A stretch of DNA of 64,000 nt from Sphaerosporella brunnea (GCA_008704415.1 VXIS01000023.1:212476-276475); one strand, 5' to 3'; counted from the stretch's first letter, positions 10,456 to 20,790 are shown. Notes: generated by a model from the sequence alone, not told the origin. A program made the numbers and translations.

Positions 10456-10599
10456 CATACTGTGGTATCCTGGACAACTCAAAAATTGGGTGGTATCCTG
10501 CTCTTTTCGCAGGTTTCGAGGTGGTAAGCTGGACATATGCCGTTCTTTTTATCTTAGGGTTCAGTGTATCTGCATGACTCCCCGCTGCGGAGAATGGGC

Positions 10600-10830
10600 T
10601 AGACGGTTGTCATGTGGGGTGGCCCCGCGGATGGTCCTGTGGCTCTCCAGGTGAAAATGAGTTACCGTGCTTTACTCTCGATGCAATGAGCTCGAATTTA
10701 CACATATAGCGCATCATAGGACGCTCATCCTGCCCGTATATTTAAATCTACCCCCCCACGAAAGGTTGTTGAGTGGGGTGGCCCCGTGGAGGGTGGCTCT
10801 CCAGGTCAAAATGAGCTACCTGCCATGAAA
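10600..10830 (+). repeat. 150-160 bp satellite, small cluster
   Basis: Contains the satellite hallmarks GGTGGCCCCG, TGTGGCTCTCCAGGT, CAAAATGAG, GAGCTC and ACTCTC seen in full at 23190-23830. About one and a half degenerate units. Confidence 0.65.
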
Positions 10831-10924
10831 CATCTGCAACAACTATCGACAGCGACTCCGTTTATAGCTTCAACAGGTTATACGCCCGGTGCTACGACGT
10901 GAATAAGAACATACAACATCCCCG

Positions 10925-11095
10925 GACAGGCATGTGGCGACAACCTCGGAAGACGAGCTGCTATTGACAAATGTAAGCAGCGGGGACCCGGAGCTGTCGA
11001 CATATACAGCAGCTACGGACAGGTTTGAGCAGCGCAGACTCGGAGCTGCCGGTATTAACCGCGGGAGCTATTTTTGCGACAAAAACAACGCAAGC
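10925..11095 (+). repeat. Copia-leader repeat fragment in plus orientation
   Basis: GAGCTGCTATTGACAAATGTAAGCAGCGGGGACCCGGAGCTGT resembles the minus strand near 6000-6070, in the 134-bp repeat region. It is a transposed or inverted piece of the copia-associated tandem repeat. Confidence 0.55.
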
Positions 11096-11169
11096 AGAAT
11101 CAGGTCACAATGGGCTGAACCAGAATTGCAACTGCGGCGATGGATGCCAGCTGTTTAAAACGGGAAGGA

Positions 11170-11765
11170 CGCAGTTGCTGATACTGCGCAGTGATGGGCC
11201 ACACGAAACGAAACATCCACACCAAGCTGCGGGACGCACGCAGCCTGTGGAACTCAGCGCGGAAGGAGAAGAAGAAGGAGAAGCGTGTGGCTTGAGGGTT
11301 CGGCTCGAGGCGGAGGCTGCAGTTGACCCACCAATAAGATTGCATACCGGTAACGAGCTTGATTACTCACACAAGGAAGATTGTCACAATCCCAGCTAAG
11401 ACCACGCGGCTCATTATCTCGTCCCAGCTGAGGTGACGGGGCTCTGTTCAGGTTCCTGATACTCACACAAGGAAGAATGTCACAATCCCAGCTCAGCCCA
11501 TGCGGCTCATTATCTCGTCCCAGCTGAGGTGACGGGGCTCTGTTCAGGTTCCTGATACTCACACAAGGAAGAATGTCACAATCCCAGCTCAGACCATGCG
11601 GCTCATTACCTCGTCTTAGCTGAGGTGACGGGGCTCTGTTTCGGTTCAAGATACTCCAGTTCTGCCTTGTTACACCCGTTCATACTCGGATCCCATAGAG
11701 TATACACCAATTAGACATGCAAGCAAACGCAACGCAGAACACACCCCGCTCCCAGTGTCATTGAG
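11170..11765 (+). repeat. Dispersed repeat R4, copy 2, with internal 96-bp tandem repeat
   Basis: Matches 27050-27400 over several hundred bases (CATCCACACCAAGCT..., GAGTATACA...). Within it a 96-bp unit starting TGATACTCACACAAGGAAGA is repeated at 11457 and 11553, with a related unit before. Because 96 is a multiple of three, the minus strand holds a 131-codon frame (11649-11254) with three 32-residue repeats around RAPSPQLGRDNEPHGLSWD. I regard the frame as a by-product of the repeat unless expression is shown. Confidence 0.75.
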
Positions 11766-12010
11766 TTCTGCGCATCGCGCAAGGTGGTTTTTCTTGCTGA
11801 CCACGTCTGCCCCCAGCCTCACGACGCCCGGGAACTTCCGAAAGATTTGCATGTGGTTGTAGGCGTCGGTCCGTGTGTGGTGAGATCGCGGTGGTGGTGG
11901 GATTGGCACGCCTTGTACCATCCGTTGTGGCCAATGAAATTCATCATAATGATATGGAGCTTCTCGTCGGTTGTGCGCGGGGTGGGGAGGGCGACCTGGC
12001 GTCCGGGGCG
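11765..12010 (-). pseudogene. Family X, degenerate copy X3
   Basis: On the minus strand the conserved start block is recognisable (TTDEKLHIIMMNFIGHNGWYKA) but breaks. AYNHMQIFRKFPGVVRLGADVV and SKKNHLA, equivalents of AFNHVKIFKRYP...HAVRKDNHL, continue in a shifted frame. Poly-Gln and the C-terminal part are missing. Confidence 0.6.
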
Positions 12011-12189
12011 GGGTCAGCGTTCCCTGTCCGTGCTGCCAGAATTGCCTGCACCTTCTCGTCGCGGAGCGTCCAAAGGTGGTTCCGGTTTCGTTCGTTTGCC
12101 GTTTATCAGATCGTATAGTCCTGCTCCCTCCAGGTGACGTTTCATAGCCTTGACCCATACTGGGTTTGCAGCAACGGCAGTGTCAGCGT

Positions 12190-12504
12190 TGCCATCCTGC
12201 TTCAGTTCTCTTCGTGAGTTAAAATCGTTTCTCCGAGCGACAGTTGTCTTATGCCCACAACACAGGCAGTCGGTAAGTTCTCTTTCTCTCCGCAAGCGGC
12301 TCTGCAAGCTTCAGTTGTCTTGAGCCCACAAGTCAGGCTTTTCGTCGGTAAGCTTCAGCTGTTGCTATTTGCGAACGGCGTTTCAAGCTTCAGTTGTCTT
12401 AACCCCCACAACTCAGGGTTTTTTCGCTGCTCTGTCGCGTCGTAGCAGCGCGTGTCTCGACTTTCGACTCGTGATTGTTGTCGGTTCTTATCGAAGTCAT
12501 AGCG
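12190..12504 (-). repeat. Copia leader with tandem repeat, array 3
   Basis: Units sharing CAGTTGTCTTA(A/T), CCCACAAC(T/A)CAGG and AAGCTTCAGTTGTCTT lie between 12190 and 12420, directly downstream (minus strand) of a copia primer-binding site. This places the 134-bp repeat in the 5' leader of the element. Confidence 0.65.
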
Positions 12505-12518
12505 CCGGGCTCATAACC
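12505..12518 (-). other. Copia-type primer-binding site (half-tRNA iMet)
   Basis: Minus strand GGTTATGAGCCCGG. It is complementary to the anticodon region of initiator tRNA-Met, the priming mode known for copia-type retroelements. It abuts the LTR end (TG at 12519-12520 on the plus strand). Confidence 0.65.
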
Positions 12519-12610
12519 TGTTGACGATAGGTTTCACAACGTGGACGCTCAGAACGTAGGTAGAAGAGATATATTGAAGGTACGGAGCTTAGGCGCTCCA
12601 AACCTCAATC
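12519..12610 (-). mobile_element. Copia LTR end (partial)
   Basis: The sequence from TGTTGACGATAGGTTTCAC to AAGGTACGGAGCTTAGGCGC matches 3365-3450. Together with the adjacent primer-binding site it marks the internal end of the 5' LTR of a minus-oriented copia element. The outer LTR boundary was not found. Confidence 0.6.
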
Positions 12611-12725
12611 CAACTACATCGCTATCTAACCCTAGTATAGCCGTTCATACTCGGATGCCATATGCAGAGTATAGAGTGACTGATGTACACTCTATCTCTC
12701 AGCAGGCCTTGCTGAGCGCGCGCAC

Positions 12726-15090
12726 TCACGACCGCAAAAGGCCCGAGAACGTGTTAAATATTTTCACGTGGTTGAAGGCGTCGGTGAGTACCGCCGACCA
12801 GGACAATTCCCTTCTTCCGGACGGAGACCATCCGCAGCCCACCCCTGGACATGCCGAACTTTCAGCGGTGGTTTTTCTTGATGACCTTAGCTGTCCTGCT
12901 CCTGTACGAAAGTGGGATGTGTAATTACCTATTGACCTTCCCGTGGTTTCAGCGTGGTCTTGAGCAGGGTCCCGCAAAGTGTGTGTAGCCTGCTTCCGCT
13001 TTGCGGCACGAGTCTCCGGCCAGGCGGGGCCGTCATGGCAGGTCTTGGTGATCTTCAGTGGCGCTTTTTGATCTCCAACTCGACCGAGCTTCCGGGGCGA
13101 GGTGAGCGTGCTCTGGATATCGGCCAGAACGGCTTGCAGGTTCTCGTCCAACATGTTGTTAATCTGGCCAGGTAACGCCTGCAACTGGTCCTCGTTTCTC
13201 AGCTGGCGAACCCCCTGATCAAGCTGCCACTGCTGCCGGACAGACTAGTGACCATCCTGCTGCTGCTGCCAGTCCTGATGACACGTTCAGGATTCCGCGT
13301 TTCCGGACGCAGACCTTCCCCAGCGCAAGCGTGGACGTGCCGAAATTCCAAAGGTGGTTGGGCTTTATGACCGCGTCCATACCCTGTTGATGAAGACCCG
13401 GGACTCTGTTGACCATCTCCGCGTGGTTGAAGGCATCAGTCAGGACCACCTCCCACTGCTGGTTAACCATCCCCAGCCCAACAATGGACGTGCCGAAAGC
13501 CAAAAGGTGGTTGTGCAGTCAATGCCAGCACAGGATCCGCTTACCACGCTTTGGAGCCTCCGTTGCCGCTTTTTGTGCATTGAGTTCTTCAGTTCTGAAT
13601 TGGAGACGGTGACGCTGCGCCCCGCAAATGTCCCAGCGACGGTGGGGGTGGGCTTGGCAATGGTTGAAGGCCTCGGTCAGGACCACCCGCCACTGTTGCA
13701 CCGTCGTACGCCTCGTACCATCCGTTGTCGCAGATGAATTCCGCCATAAGGGTATGGGTCTTCTCCTCGGTTGTCCGTACTGGGAGTAAAGTTTCCTCAG
13801 AGTCGTCCTCATGGGGTAGGTGTCGCGTGTGTGATGGTGTGTCTGTCAGCAGCCTTGTGACATGTCTTCAGAAAAGCGATTTCTTGAGCTGTCCCGGCGT
13901 CAGACACACGCGCGGCTCATGGATATAAGTTGACTCACCATAAACACGATCTCACGGATGTTAATGAGATGTATATGGTCAGCGTGTTGTTGACGTCCAG
14001 AAAGAACGGCCTCCAGCTTCTGGTCCAACATATCTTTAATGTGACCAGGCAGCGCCTGCAGCTGGTCCTGGATCCTCGTCTCGCGGGTCTCATGTTCACG
14101 CTGCCACTGTTGCTGCTCTTTCTGCTACTGCTGGGCTGGAGGTAGGACCAAAACAACCGGCAGGTTGAGCGGGGATGAAACCACGTGCGGAATTCGGCGT
14201 TTTAGAATGTTGACCGTGCCCGGTCCAACCAAGGAAGTTGCGAACGTGTAAAGGTGGTTGTCGTTCCTGACAGCGTGCACACCCGATTTACAAAGGAGTG
14301 GGAGCCTGTTAAAAATTTCAACGTGGTTGAAGGCCTCCGTTGTCGCACATGAATTCCGCCATATGGGTATGCGTCTTCTCGTCGGTTGGGCGGAAAGCTG
14401 GGAGTCTGTACTGGGCGTAAGGTTTCCTCAGAGCCATCATCATGGGGTAGGCGTCGTGAGCTGTCCCGGCGTCAGACACACGCGCGGCTCCTGGATAGAA
14501 GTTGACTCCCCATAAAAACGATCTCACGGATTTTAATGCCATGTATATGGTCAGCGTTTTCTTGACGTGCAGACAGAACGGCCTCCAGCGTGTCGTCCAA
14601 CATGTCTTTAATATGACCAGGCAGCGCCTGCAGCTGGTCCTCGATCCTCGGGAATTCCGCGTTTTCGAATGTTGACCATGCCTAGCCTAACCAAAGAAGT
14701 GCCGAACGTGTAAAGTTGGTTGTCCTTCCTGACAGCGTGCACACCCGATTTATAATGGAGTCGGAACCTGTTCAAAAATTTAACGTGGTTGAAGGCCTCG
14801 GTCAGGACCACCTCCCACTGCTGTTTAACGATCCCCAGCCCAACAATGGATATGCCGAACGTGTAAAGGTGGTTGTTCTTCCTGACAGCTTGCACACCCT
14901 ATCTACAGAGGAGTGGGAACCTGTTCAAGATTTTAACGTGGTTGAAGGCCTCGGTCAGGACCACCTCCCAAAGTGGTACGCATCCGTTGTCGCAGATGAA
15001 TTCCGCCATAAGGGTGTGGGTCTTCTCGTCGGTTGTGCGTGGAGCTGGGGCTCGTACTGGGCGTAACGTTTCTTCAGTCATCGCCATGGG
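12726..15090 (-). pseudogene. Family X, scrambled cluster of truncated copies
   Basis: At least five X segments lie head to tail on the minus strand: one with AVLTDAFNHVKIF and ALPGQINNMLDENLQAVLA (13184-12726); one with WEVVLTDAFNHAEM, NHLWNFGTS (13503-13220); one with an alternative tail HRLQFRTEELNAQKAATEA (13690-13519), also seen near 7140-7200 next to X2; one with poly-Gln and CLVTLKICWTRSW in frame-shifted form (14156-13935); and pieces with TDEKTHTLMAEFICDNG and EAFNHVKILNRFP (15087-14899) and HAVRKDNQLYTFGTSL (about 14800-14690). No segment is complete. The repeated junctions point to unequal recombination or template switching between paralogues. Confidence 0.6.
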
Positions 15091-15099
15091 ATAGGTGTC

Positions 15100-15770
15100 G
15101 CGGTTGTGGTGGTGTGTGTGTGTGAGGTGTGGAGTGGATTGAGGTCTGGGAGAGGTTTAGGTTTGGGATGGTTCAGTGTGGGCAGGCGTTCGGGTAGGTG
15201 AAATGAAGGTTAGTTGATTAGGATCAAGAGAGGGTCGAGCCGCGGGGTGTAACTACGTGCCACCACTCGCACCAGTGTACAACCCTATATACAACCCTAC
15301 GTTCAGGTTTGGAATGGTTCAGGTTGGCGAGAGAGTGATGTGGGAGACGAGCCGTTGGGAGTGGTCGCCGGTGATGTAACAGTGCCAAAATCACTACCTG
15401 CTAACTCAACCGTGACAACCACAACGACAATCCTCTCCCGAAGGTCCGATGGCGGTGGTACCCACCAAGGCCTATACCCCGTGCTGCAGTCATCACCAGT
15501 CGGTAGGTGCGTGATTTCCAGACTGACTTTGAATCGAGACACGCGCTAACTTCAACTTCCAGCACAGTTCTCCACCGCTAGGTCATGCGTTATGTGCGGA
15601 ATCAGCGGTTGGTGAGACTGTGTGCAGTGTCGTTGGTGCGCGGTTAGGGTGCGCCGTTAGTGGACGTCGTTGGGGGACGTCGTTTGGGGGACGTCGGTGA
15701 TAATTTCAGTGTCGGTAGGTTTTTGAGATGGTTGCTGGATGCGGACGCCCTGCTTTTCTTCTTTTTCTTG
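15100..15770. other. Upstream flank of X cluster; no gene seen
   Basis: Contains TATATAG on the minus strand near 15285, a repeated GTTCAGG(T/G)TTGG(A/G)ATGGTTCAG motif near 15160 and 15302, and a triplicated GGACGTCG near 15660-15700. No recognised coding sequence. Confidence 0.35.
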
Positions 15771-15784
15771 ATAATAAGATACAT

Positions 15785-17393
15785 TTGTTTTTGTTTTGTT
15801 TTGTTTTAAATCATACAACGTACACGAGGACGTTAGCCCAAGTGCCTCCTCTCTTGCGAATCGGAGTGAGGCCAAAGGCCTATGACGCAGAAAGGAAACC
15901 TGGTATCTTGTCCGCACGGTCTTACCCGTCTGTTGGGGCTCCCCAAACAAAAGAAATACACAAAAGCAAATCGCAGTGGTATGGTGCAAGCGGCCTTAAA
16001 CCGACCCGTCGCTCAATGTTTCCCCGACTTCAATAACATCACAAGATTGCGCGACTGGTGGAAGCCAGCGCCTCAGTCTTACAGAGCGCATCTAATTTAG
16101 GGGACGGGAGAGCTGTTTCCCCAGAGTTCTCACGTGGTGATCAGTTTATTATAAACAGTCGTTGCCGTCTCCACCACCGCCGACGGGTCGGTTTAAGGCC
16201 GCTTGCACCATATCAGCCCCTTAATGGGGTACGTCTTCCAATTTCGGTCTCGTTAAGAAATTTTAGCACGACCGTCGTCATTCTGTCATCGCAAAAAATG
16301 TCCCTCACTCTTTTTTGCCGGCGCCGTCCCCATATCCTTTCCACTCCTTTGAAGAAATACTTGCGCTGTTCCTTCCACCTCTTGCAGTGCAACATAAGGT
16401 GTCATCTTGTTTGCGGGGTGTTATCGTTGCACCAATCACATCCATTGAAGTCTCGTCTTTTTCGCTTGAACAGGTAGTCGTGGGTTACCGCATGACCTGA
16501 CATCAGTTGGTAGTACACTTCGGCCCTCTGCTTGGGAATCGGACTTCCCACTGTATTTTCCCTTTGACCATTCTTAGCCTGTATCGGTGATCGTTTCTGC
16601 AATCCATCTTTGCTGGGTGTCTGATTCGAGGTCGGTGGCCAATCGGTTGACGTGCGCGAGTGACGTCCAGTCTGCTGGCTCCACCCTTCCCACTGTGAGC
16701 CGGTCTGCGATTTCACCACCTTCTGCTCCAGTTTTGGCTAGTCGGTCCGCGGCCTCGTTGCCTTTGATCCCAACGTTTCCCGGTGTCCACCTGTATTCTA
16801 GGTGGATGTTCCGTCTAGTGAGAGTTGTTTCCCATCGGTATAGCCACCTAGTGACCATCTGTCCGGGACCCTCTTTATTGTCTTTTATTCGCGTCAGGGT
16901 TGCTTGTGAGTCGGTGCAGATGGTGACCCTATTGTTGACAATCGCGTCCATCTTACACGCCCTCTTGACTGCTTCCATCACCACAAACAGCTCTGCGTCG
17001 AATACTTCTTTCCTGGTACCCAGGTGGTAGCTTTTTCCAATACGTTCGTTTCCCTCTTTCGATGCTACCCCTGAGCCCACGCGTCCGTCATCCGGTCTTG
17101 AGCCGTTAGTCCAAAGAGTGAGGGACGTCGTTCCGTCCCACTCTAGTGCTGTGTGTCGGGCAATTTCCTTTGGTTGGGCTATGATGATGCCCTTTGTCTT
17201 TGTGTTTGTTTTAATCATTTGTCTTTGTGTTCCGTCGCGGGGTGTCCCTCTCCACTTCCGTTGCCCCCACTGATGCTTCGCAGCTCCTCCGGAGTCTCTC
17301 TGCCGGTGTGTCCTTCGCCAGTCTGCTGTTGTCATTGCTGAGGTGCTGAGACCGTCCCAAGATCTTCGCTCGGAGTCTCGTTTCTCTTCCCTT
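15785..17393 (-). mobile_element. 5'-truncated LINE retrotransposon with exact 14-bp target duplication
   Basis: ATAATAAGATACAT occurs at 15771-15784 and at 17394-17407 and brackets the element exactly. On the minus strand the element runs from 17393 to 15785: RNase H, a C-terminal zinc-knuckle region, a 3' UTR, then a terminal (AAAAC)n tail (plus strand TTTGTTTTTGTTTTGTTTTG at 15785). Structure, 3' tail and target duplication together are diagnostic for target-primed reverse transcription. The 5' part with endonuclease and RT is missing, the usual 5' truncation. The family is probably of the Tad1/I type because it carries RNase H. Confidence 0.88.
16213..17390 (-). pseudogene. LINE ORF2 C-terminal part: RNase H plus zinc-knuckle region
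   Basis: RNase H motifs are visible in order: LWTNGSRPDDGRVGSG (first acidic position is Asn where the family has Asp, as in YTDGS), DAELFVVMEAV (Glu), ICTDSQATL (Asp), WTPGNVGIKGNEAADRLAK (Asp). After 16574 the frame shifts. The typical post-RNase H segment YYQLMSGHAVTHDYL, CDWC...T...LHCKRW continues to about 16213. The Asn substitution, the frameshift and a stop near 16402 make it non-functional. Confidence 0.8.
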
Positions 17394-17407
17394 ATAATAA
17401 GATACAT

Positions 17408-17540
17408 CTTGTTTCCAACATGCAGCTTCAGGCGCTTGGCGAGTGATGCCTTGCGCACTGGCAACCTGCCGCAGGTAACCGTTACCTTGACAAACCGGCT
17501 GCGTTTCGCCGTCACTCGCCAACGCTCGGCAGTGCCATGA
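17408..17540. repeat. Dispersed repeat flanking the LINE
   Basis: Second copy of the segment at about 97-160 (GCAGCTTCAGGCGCTTGGCG, then GCACTGGCAACC). The LINE inserted at its edge. Confidence 0.55.
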
Positions 17541-17618
17541 TAACCGATGTCCAATCTAACCCTTGTTTTGACAATCCATAAACATTGTCTTTGTCTGTAA
17601 ATAATCAATGCAGATTCA

Positions 17619-18110
17619 GTGCTGGTCCGCGCTGAGTCTGGCAGAATCCCACGCTGGCGTCGCCCGCGATTGGAAACACCAAAAGGGTCATCGCTGTGTG
17701 GCAGAAACTTGCATATCCTGCGGGTGATGCACCTGGGTCCAAGGCGATGGAAATATGATTGCTGGGACGCAAATTGCGCGTGTTCTCACCGCGATTTTGT
17801 GATTATGGGTCAGTACCCGGAAAAAGCCAGGTTTGGCGTGAATCACCAGTGTGGCAAATGCAAACTACAGGTCATCACCCATGAGCTTTCAACCAAGTGT
17901 CCAACCAGATGCGGGCCCAGCAGCGATAAATTGCGAGTGATGGCCAGACGGATAGATAGGTCATCTGCGGACCTCAACGGTACAGTTCGATGTTTGTGCC
18001 GGGATCACAGAGCCGCAGTGACACTTTTGCAGTCCCCCGCAACAGGCGGTGTGATATCGTGGCAGCGAAATAGAGGACAAGTCAGAGCGGGCAGTAGAGC
18101 ATGGCGGTGA
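17619..18110 (+). CDS. Doubtful 163-aa open frame
   Basis: Open frame with scattered cysteines (CWDANCACSH near residue 48, HQCGKCK near 76). I do not recognise a domain and the context is repeats, so it may be chance. Confidence 0.15.
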   Translation: MLVRAESGRIPRWRRPRLETPKGSSLCGRNLHILRVMHLGPRRWKYDCWDANCACSHRDFVIMGQYPEKARFGVNHQCGKCKLQVITHELSTKCPTRCGPSSDKLRVMARRIDRSSADLNGTVRCLCRDHRAAVTLLQSPATGGVISWQRNRGQVRAGSRAWR

Positions 18111-18229
18111 TTGATGATCGGTGACGCACGGTTGAAAGCCTGCCCGGCGGCCAGCTCCAGACAGAGGACAGTGCACCATTTCGGTGTTGTTCATCATGTC
18201 AGAGACTGGCGAGGTTCTGCTGCACCAGT

Positions 18230-19135
18230 TGACCGAAACGCTTTCACTCAGGTATCGCCATATACTCCAACGGCGGAAGGCTTAGGGCATTACAAGGGGG
18301 TGTTTCTAGCACTATATTGAAACCTATCCCCCCATGGATGGTTGTCAAGTTGGTTGGCCCCGCGGTGAGTCTGGGCCACAATGTGCTAGCCACCTTTAGT
18401 CTCAATGGAATGAGCTCACTCTTACAGATATAGGGCATCAAAGGACGCTCATTCCCGTCCTGTATATGAATCTATCCCCCCCTGGATGGTTGTCACGTGT
18501 GGTGGCCCAGCGACGGATGCTGTGGCTCTCCCCGGCCAAAATGTAATACCGGCCTTTACTCTCCATGGAATGACCTCAAACTTACAGATATAGGCCATCA
18601 AAGGAGACGTATTCTCCTGCTGTATTCAAATCTATCCCCCCATTGATGGTTCTCAAGCGGGGTGGCCCTGTGGCTCTCCGGGTCCAACGGTGCTACCGGC
18701 CTTCACTCTCTATGGAATGAGCTCAAACACACAGATATAGGGCATCAAAAGACGCTCATCCTCGCGCTGTATTCCAATCTATCGCCCGATTGGATGCTTG
18801 TCATATAGCCTGGCGGGCTGCACTGTTGATTTCCAGTCGAAGTAGGGCCGCTTGGACAGGCATTTATATTTTTTTCGACGTTTCTGGATTTAAGGCCAGT
18901 TTCGGCGTCAAATGGCTTACAGACATCAATAAACAGCCGCTTGGAAATTACGATATGCAAGTCAAAAACGCCCGTCTGAGCGCGCCTAATGTGATAACCG
19001 CCTTTACGCTGTATAGAATGAGCTCAAACTTACAGATATAGGCCATCAAAAGACGGTCATCTTCGCCCGGTGTTGAAATATATCCCCCCATGGATGCTTG
19101 TCATGTAGCCTGGCGGGCCGCACTGTCGCTCTCCA
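18230..19135 (+). repeat. 150-160 bp satellite, large cluster
   Basis: About five to six units, each with GAGCTCAAACTTACAGATATA, a variant of GGGCATCAAAGGACGCTCAT, CTATCCCCCCATGGATG and TGTGGCTCTCC. Short open frames in the cluster are by-products. Confidence 0.85.
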
Positions 19136-19325
19136 GGGCTGTCAAAAGTCCGGCCACTCCGGCTTTGAGCGCGGCCTGAACCGGACTGATTGAAACGGGC
19201 TTTGGAAATCACGACCCGGTTGGACCAGGCTCTTTGGATCGAGACCCAGGCGCCTGGGAGCACCCACCAGGCCCAGAAGTACCCGGCGCCCGGCGAGCCT
19301 GCCAGGCATCCGTGGTTTTTGCCTA
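19130..19325 (+). repeat. Dispersed repeat R1, copy 1
   Basis: Starts GGGCTGTCAAAAGTCCGGCC and contains GCGGCCTGAACCGGACTGAT, AAACGGGCTTT, and a GCCTGCCAGGCATCC end. Related copies lie at 22605-22775 and 22950-23085 (plus) and at 45825-45975 and 56790-56960 (reverse). Confidence 0.7.
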
Positions 19326-19479
19326 CACATACATCAAGGAAAGGACCATGGAAACAAGTCGGAATACTGCACCGCTATAGTCGGAGTATTCACGATAGCG
19401 CTCCTGCCACGCTACATAGGTTTCGAAATCTTTGGATTTGTGAGCATAACGTCAGCCATATCCATCCGCCTCTCTTCCG

Positions 19480-19880
19480 ACCGGTATTTTCTGGGTTAAA
19501 GCGCGGCAAACCTTCGAGATTTGTGTGTAAATCGTCAGCATTTCCGCTCCGCCGTAGCCCGACTGTCATCCGAGTTGTCGTTTTTGTGGTGGATCGACCA
19601 GTCTTTTGATTGCGATCCACGCTTTAGCTGTGGCGGAGCAAGTACCGAATGATCAGCGCGTTTAATGGCTCCGCGTTCGGCACAATGGCTGACCCGACCT
19701 TAATTCAGGATACCGGGCATCGGCCGGCACCTATCAGATATCCAGGTTTTTCTTATGGCGGCCCGAACCTGTCGAGCTTGCTACATCACCGGCCCGAGCC
19801 TGTCGAGCTTGCACATCACCGGCCCGACCTGACCCACACCGTAGGGCCCCCTTTGACCTCGCGGTTGGCCGGACTATCGA
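19480..19880 (+). repeat. Dispersed repeat R2, copy 1
   Basis: Matches 30875-31165 over about 300-400 bp, e.g. CTGTCATCCGAGTTGTCGTTTT and CCTTAATTCAGGATACCGGG. No protein recognised. Confidence 0.8.
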
Positions 19881-19889
19881 CCGCCGTGG

Positions 19890-20450
19890 GTGCCGACAAG
19901 CGCCAAAAGCGAGATAACCGCGCCTGATCGAGGTTGCCATCACTGCACGCGCCTAAACACCACTCATCCGGTTCCGCGCGGCAGGTCTGTCTACCCGCCG
20001 GCCTCTCGACGGGTAAACGGAGTTTCCGCGCTGCAATTCCCGTCGCCGGGACCACAACACGCTCGGCGTGTTGAAATGCAGGTACGTCAGTCGCTCGGGC
20101 GAGTATAATAAAGACCGCGGATGGCTGGGTCCTCGTGGACTAGGTATCGGGCAGCGTATGGGCTGCCGGATGTCGCGCGTCCATTCACGCCTGTCGGTCA
20201 TATAGGGTTAGTTGCCCGATAAAAATAGAAATCTGTGCACGCCGTCGCCGTTGATTGTCGCCGATTTTCATCACCTCTTACGAGCAAACATCCCCGCGGT
20301 GACCACACGGCGGTCCATGATAAGTTCAGCTTCGCTCGATTTGCAATCGCGTGGAATCCGCGTGAATCGTATTGTGTGTTATGATAGCGCTTACCCACAG
20401 GGCATCATTCGGGCAACGCAGGTAAACTCCCCGTGTGTCGCCCAAGTGTC
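19890..20450. other. No gene seen
   Basis: No recognisable protein on either strand. The region separates repeat R2 from repeat M. Confidence 0.35.
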
Positions 20451-20454
20451 CTAT

Positions 20455-20790
20455 ATAGAGATACAAGTGAACAGCCGTGTAGTGACCACACAGTGTGCAT
20501 TCATTAGTACAGCGCCACCTGATGTGAAACCAGATGTACGTTTCAGTCAGGGTATATGTGTAAAGCACCGCACAGTTAAGTAAAGAAAGGAGATCGTGGT
20601 TGGACGTAGTAAAGGAAACAGAGGAGGCAGCGGGTTGGGGTTCTCAAAGCTATGCCATTCCACAACTATCTACAGTTCTAGCAGTTTGTACAGCAGCGCA
20701 GTTGCTCGGCAGTGTCGTCGCTCATGCTCGCCGACGGCTCCGCTCCGGAATGATAATGCTCACCAACAGCGTGTCCCTCGGGCAAATGTG
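20455..20790 (+). repeat. Dispersed element M, copy 1
   Basis: GTGAACAGCCGTGTAGTGACCACAC, AGTACAGCGCCAC, GTAAAG(A/G)AAGGAG and GGCTCCGCTCCGGAATGAT match, in reverse complement, two segments at 57770-57990 and 58690-58975. Just downstream is GGGGTTAGGGTTAGAC (about 20789-20805), a short telomere-like stretch. No coding capacity was found. Confidence 0.7.

Larger units (their letters stand above)
9486..10562. mobile_element. Mutator-like DNA transposon remnant with about 95-bp terminal inverted repeats
   Basis: Left arm 9486-9592 and right arm 10450-10562 are inverted repeats of each other: both read AGAACnGCATATGTCCAGC, then GAAACCTGCGAAAAGAGC, then TTGTCCAGGATACCACA. About 1.08 kb in all. 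Inside, on the minus strand, lies an open frame ending in a zinc-knuckle-like motif typical of Mutator-type transposase tails. I could not find a matching 9-bp target duplication, so the exact ends are uncertain. Remaining internal DNA is degenerate, so this is a deletion derivative. Confidence 0.7.
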
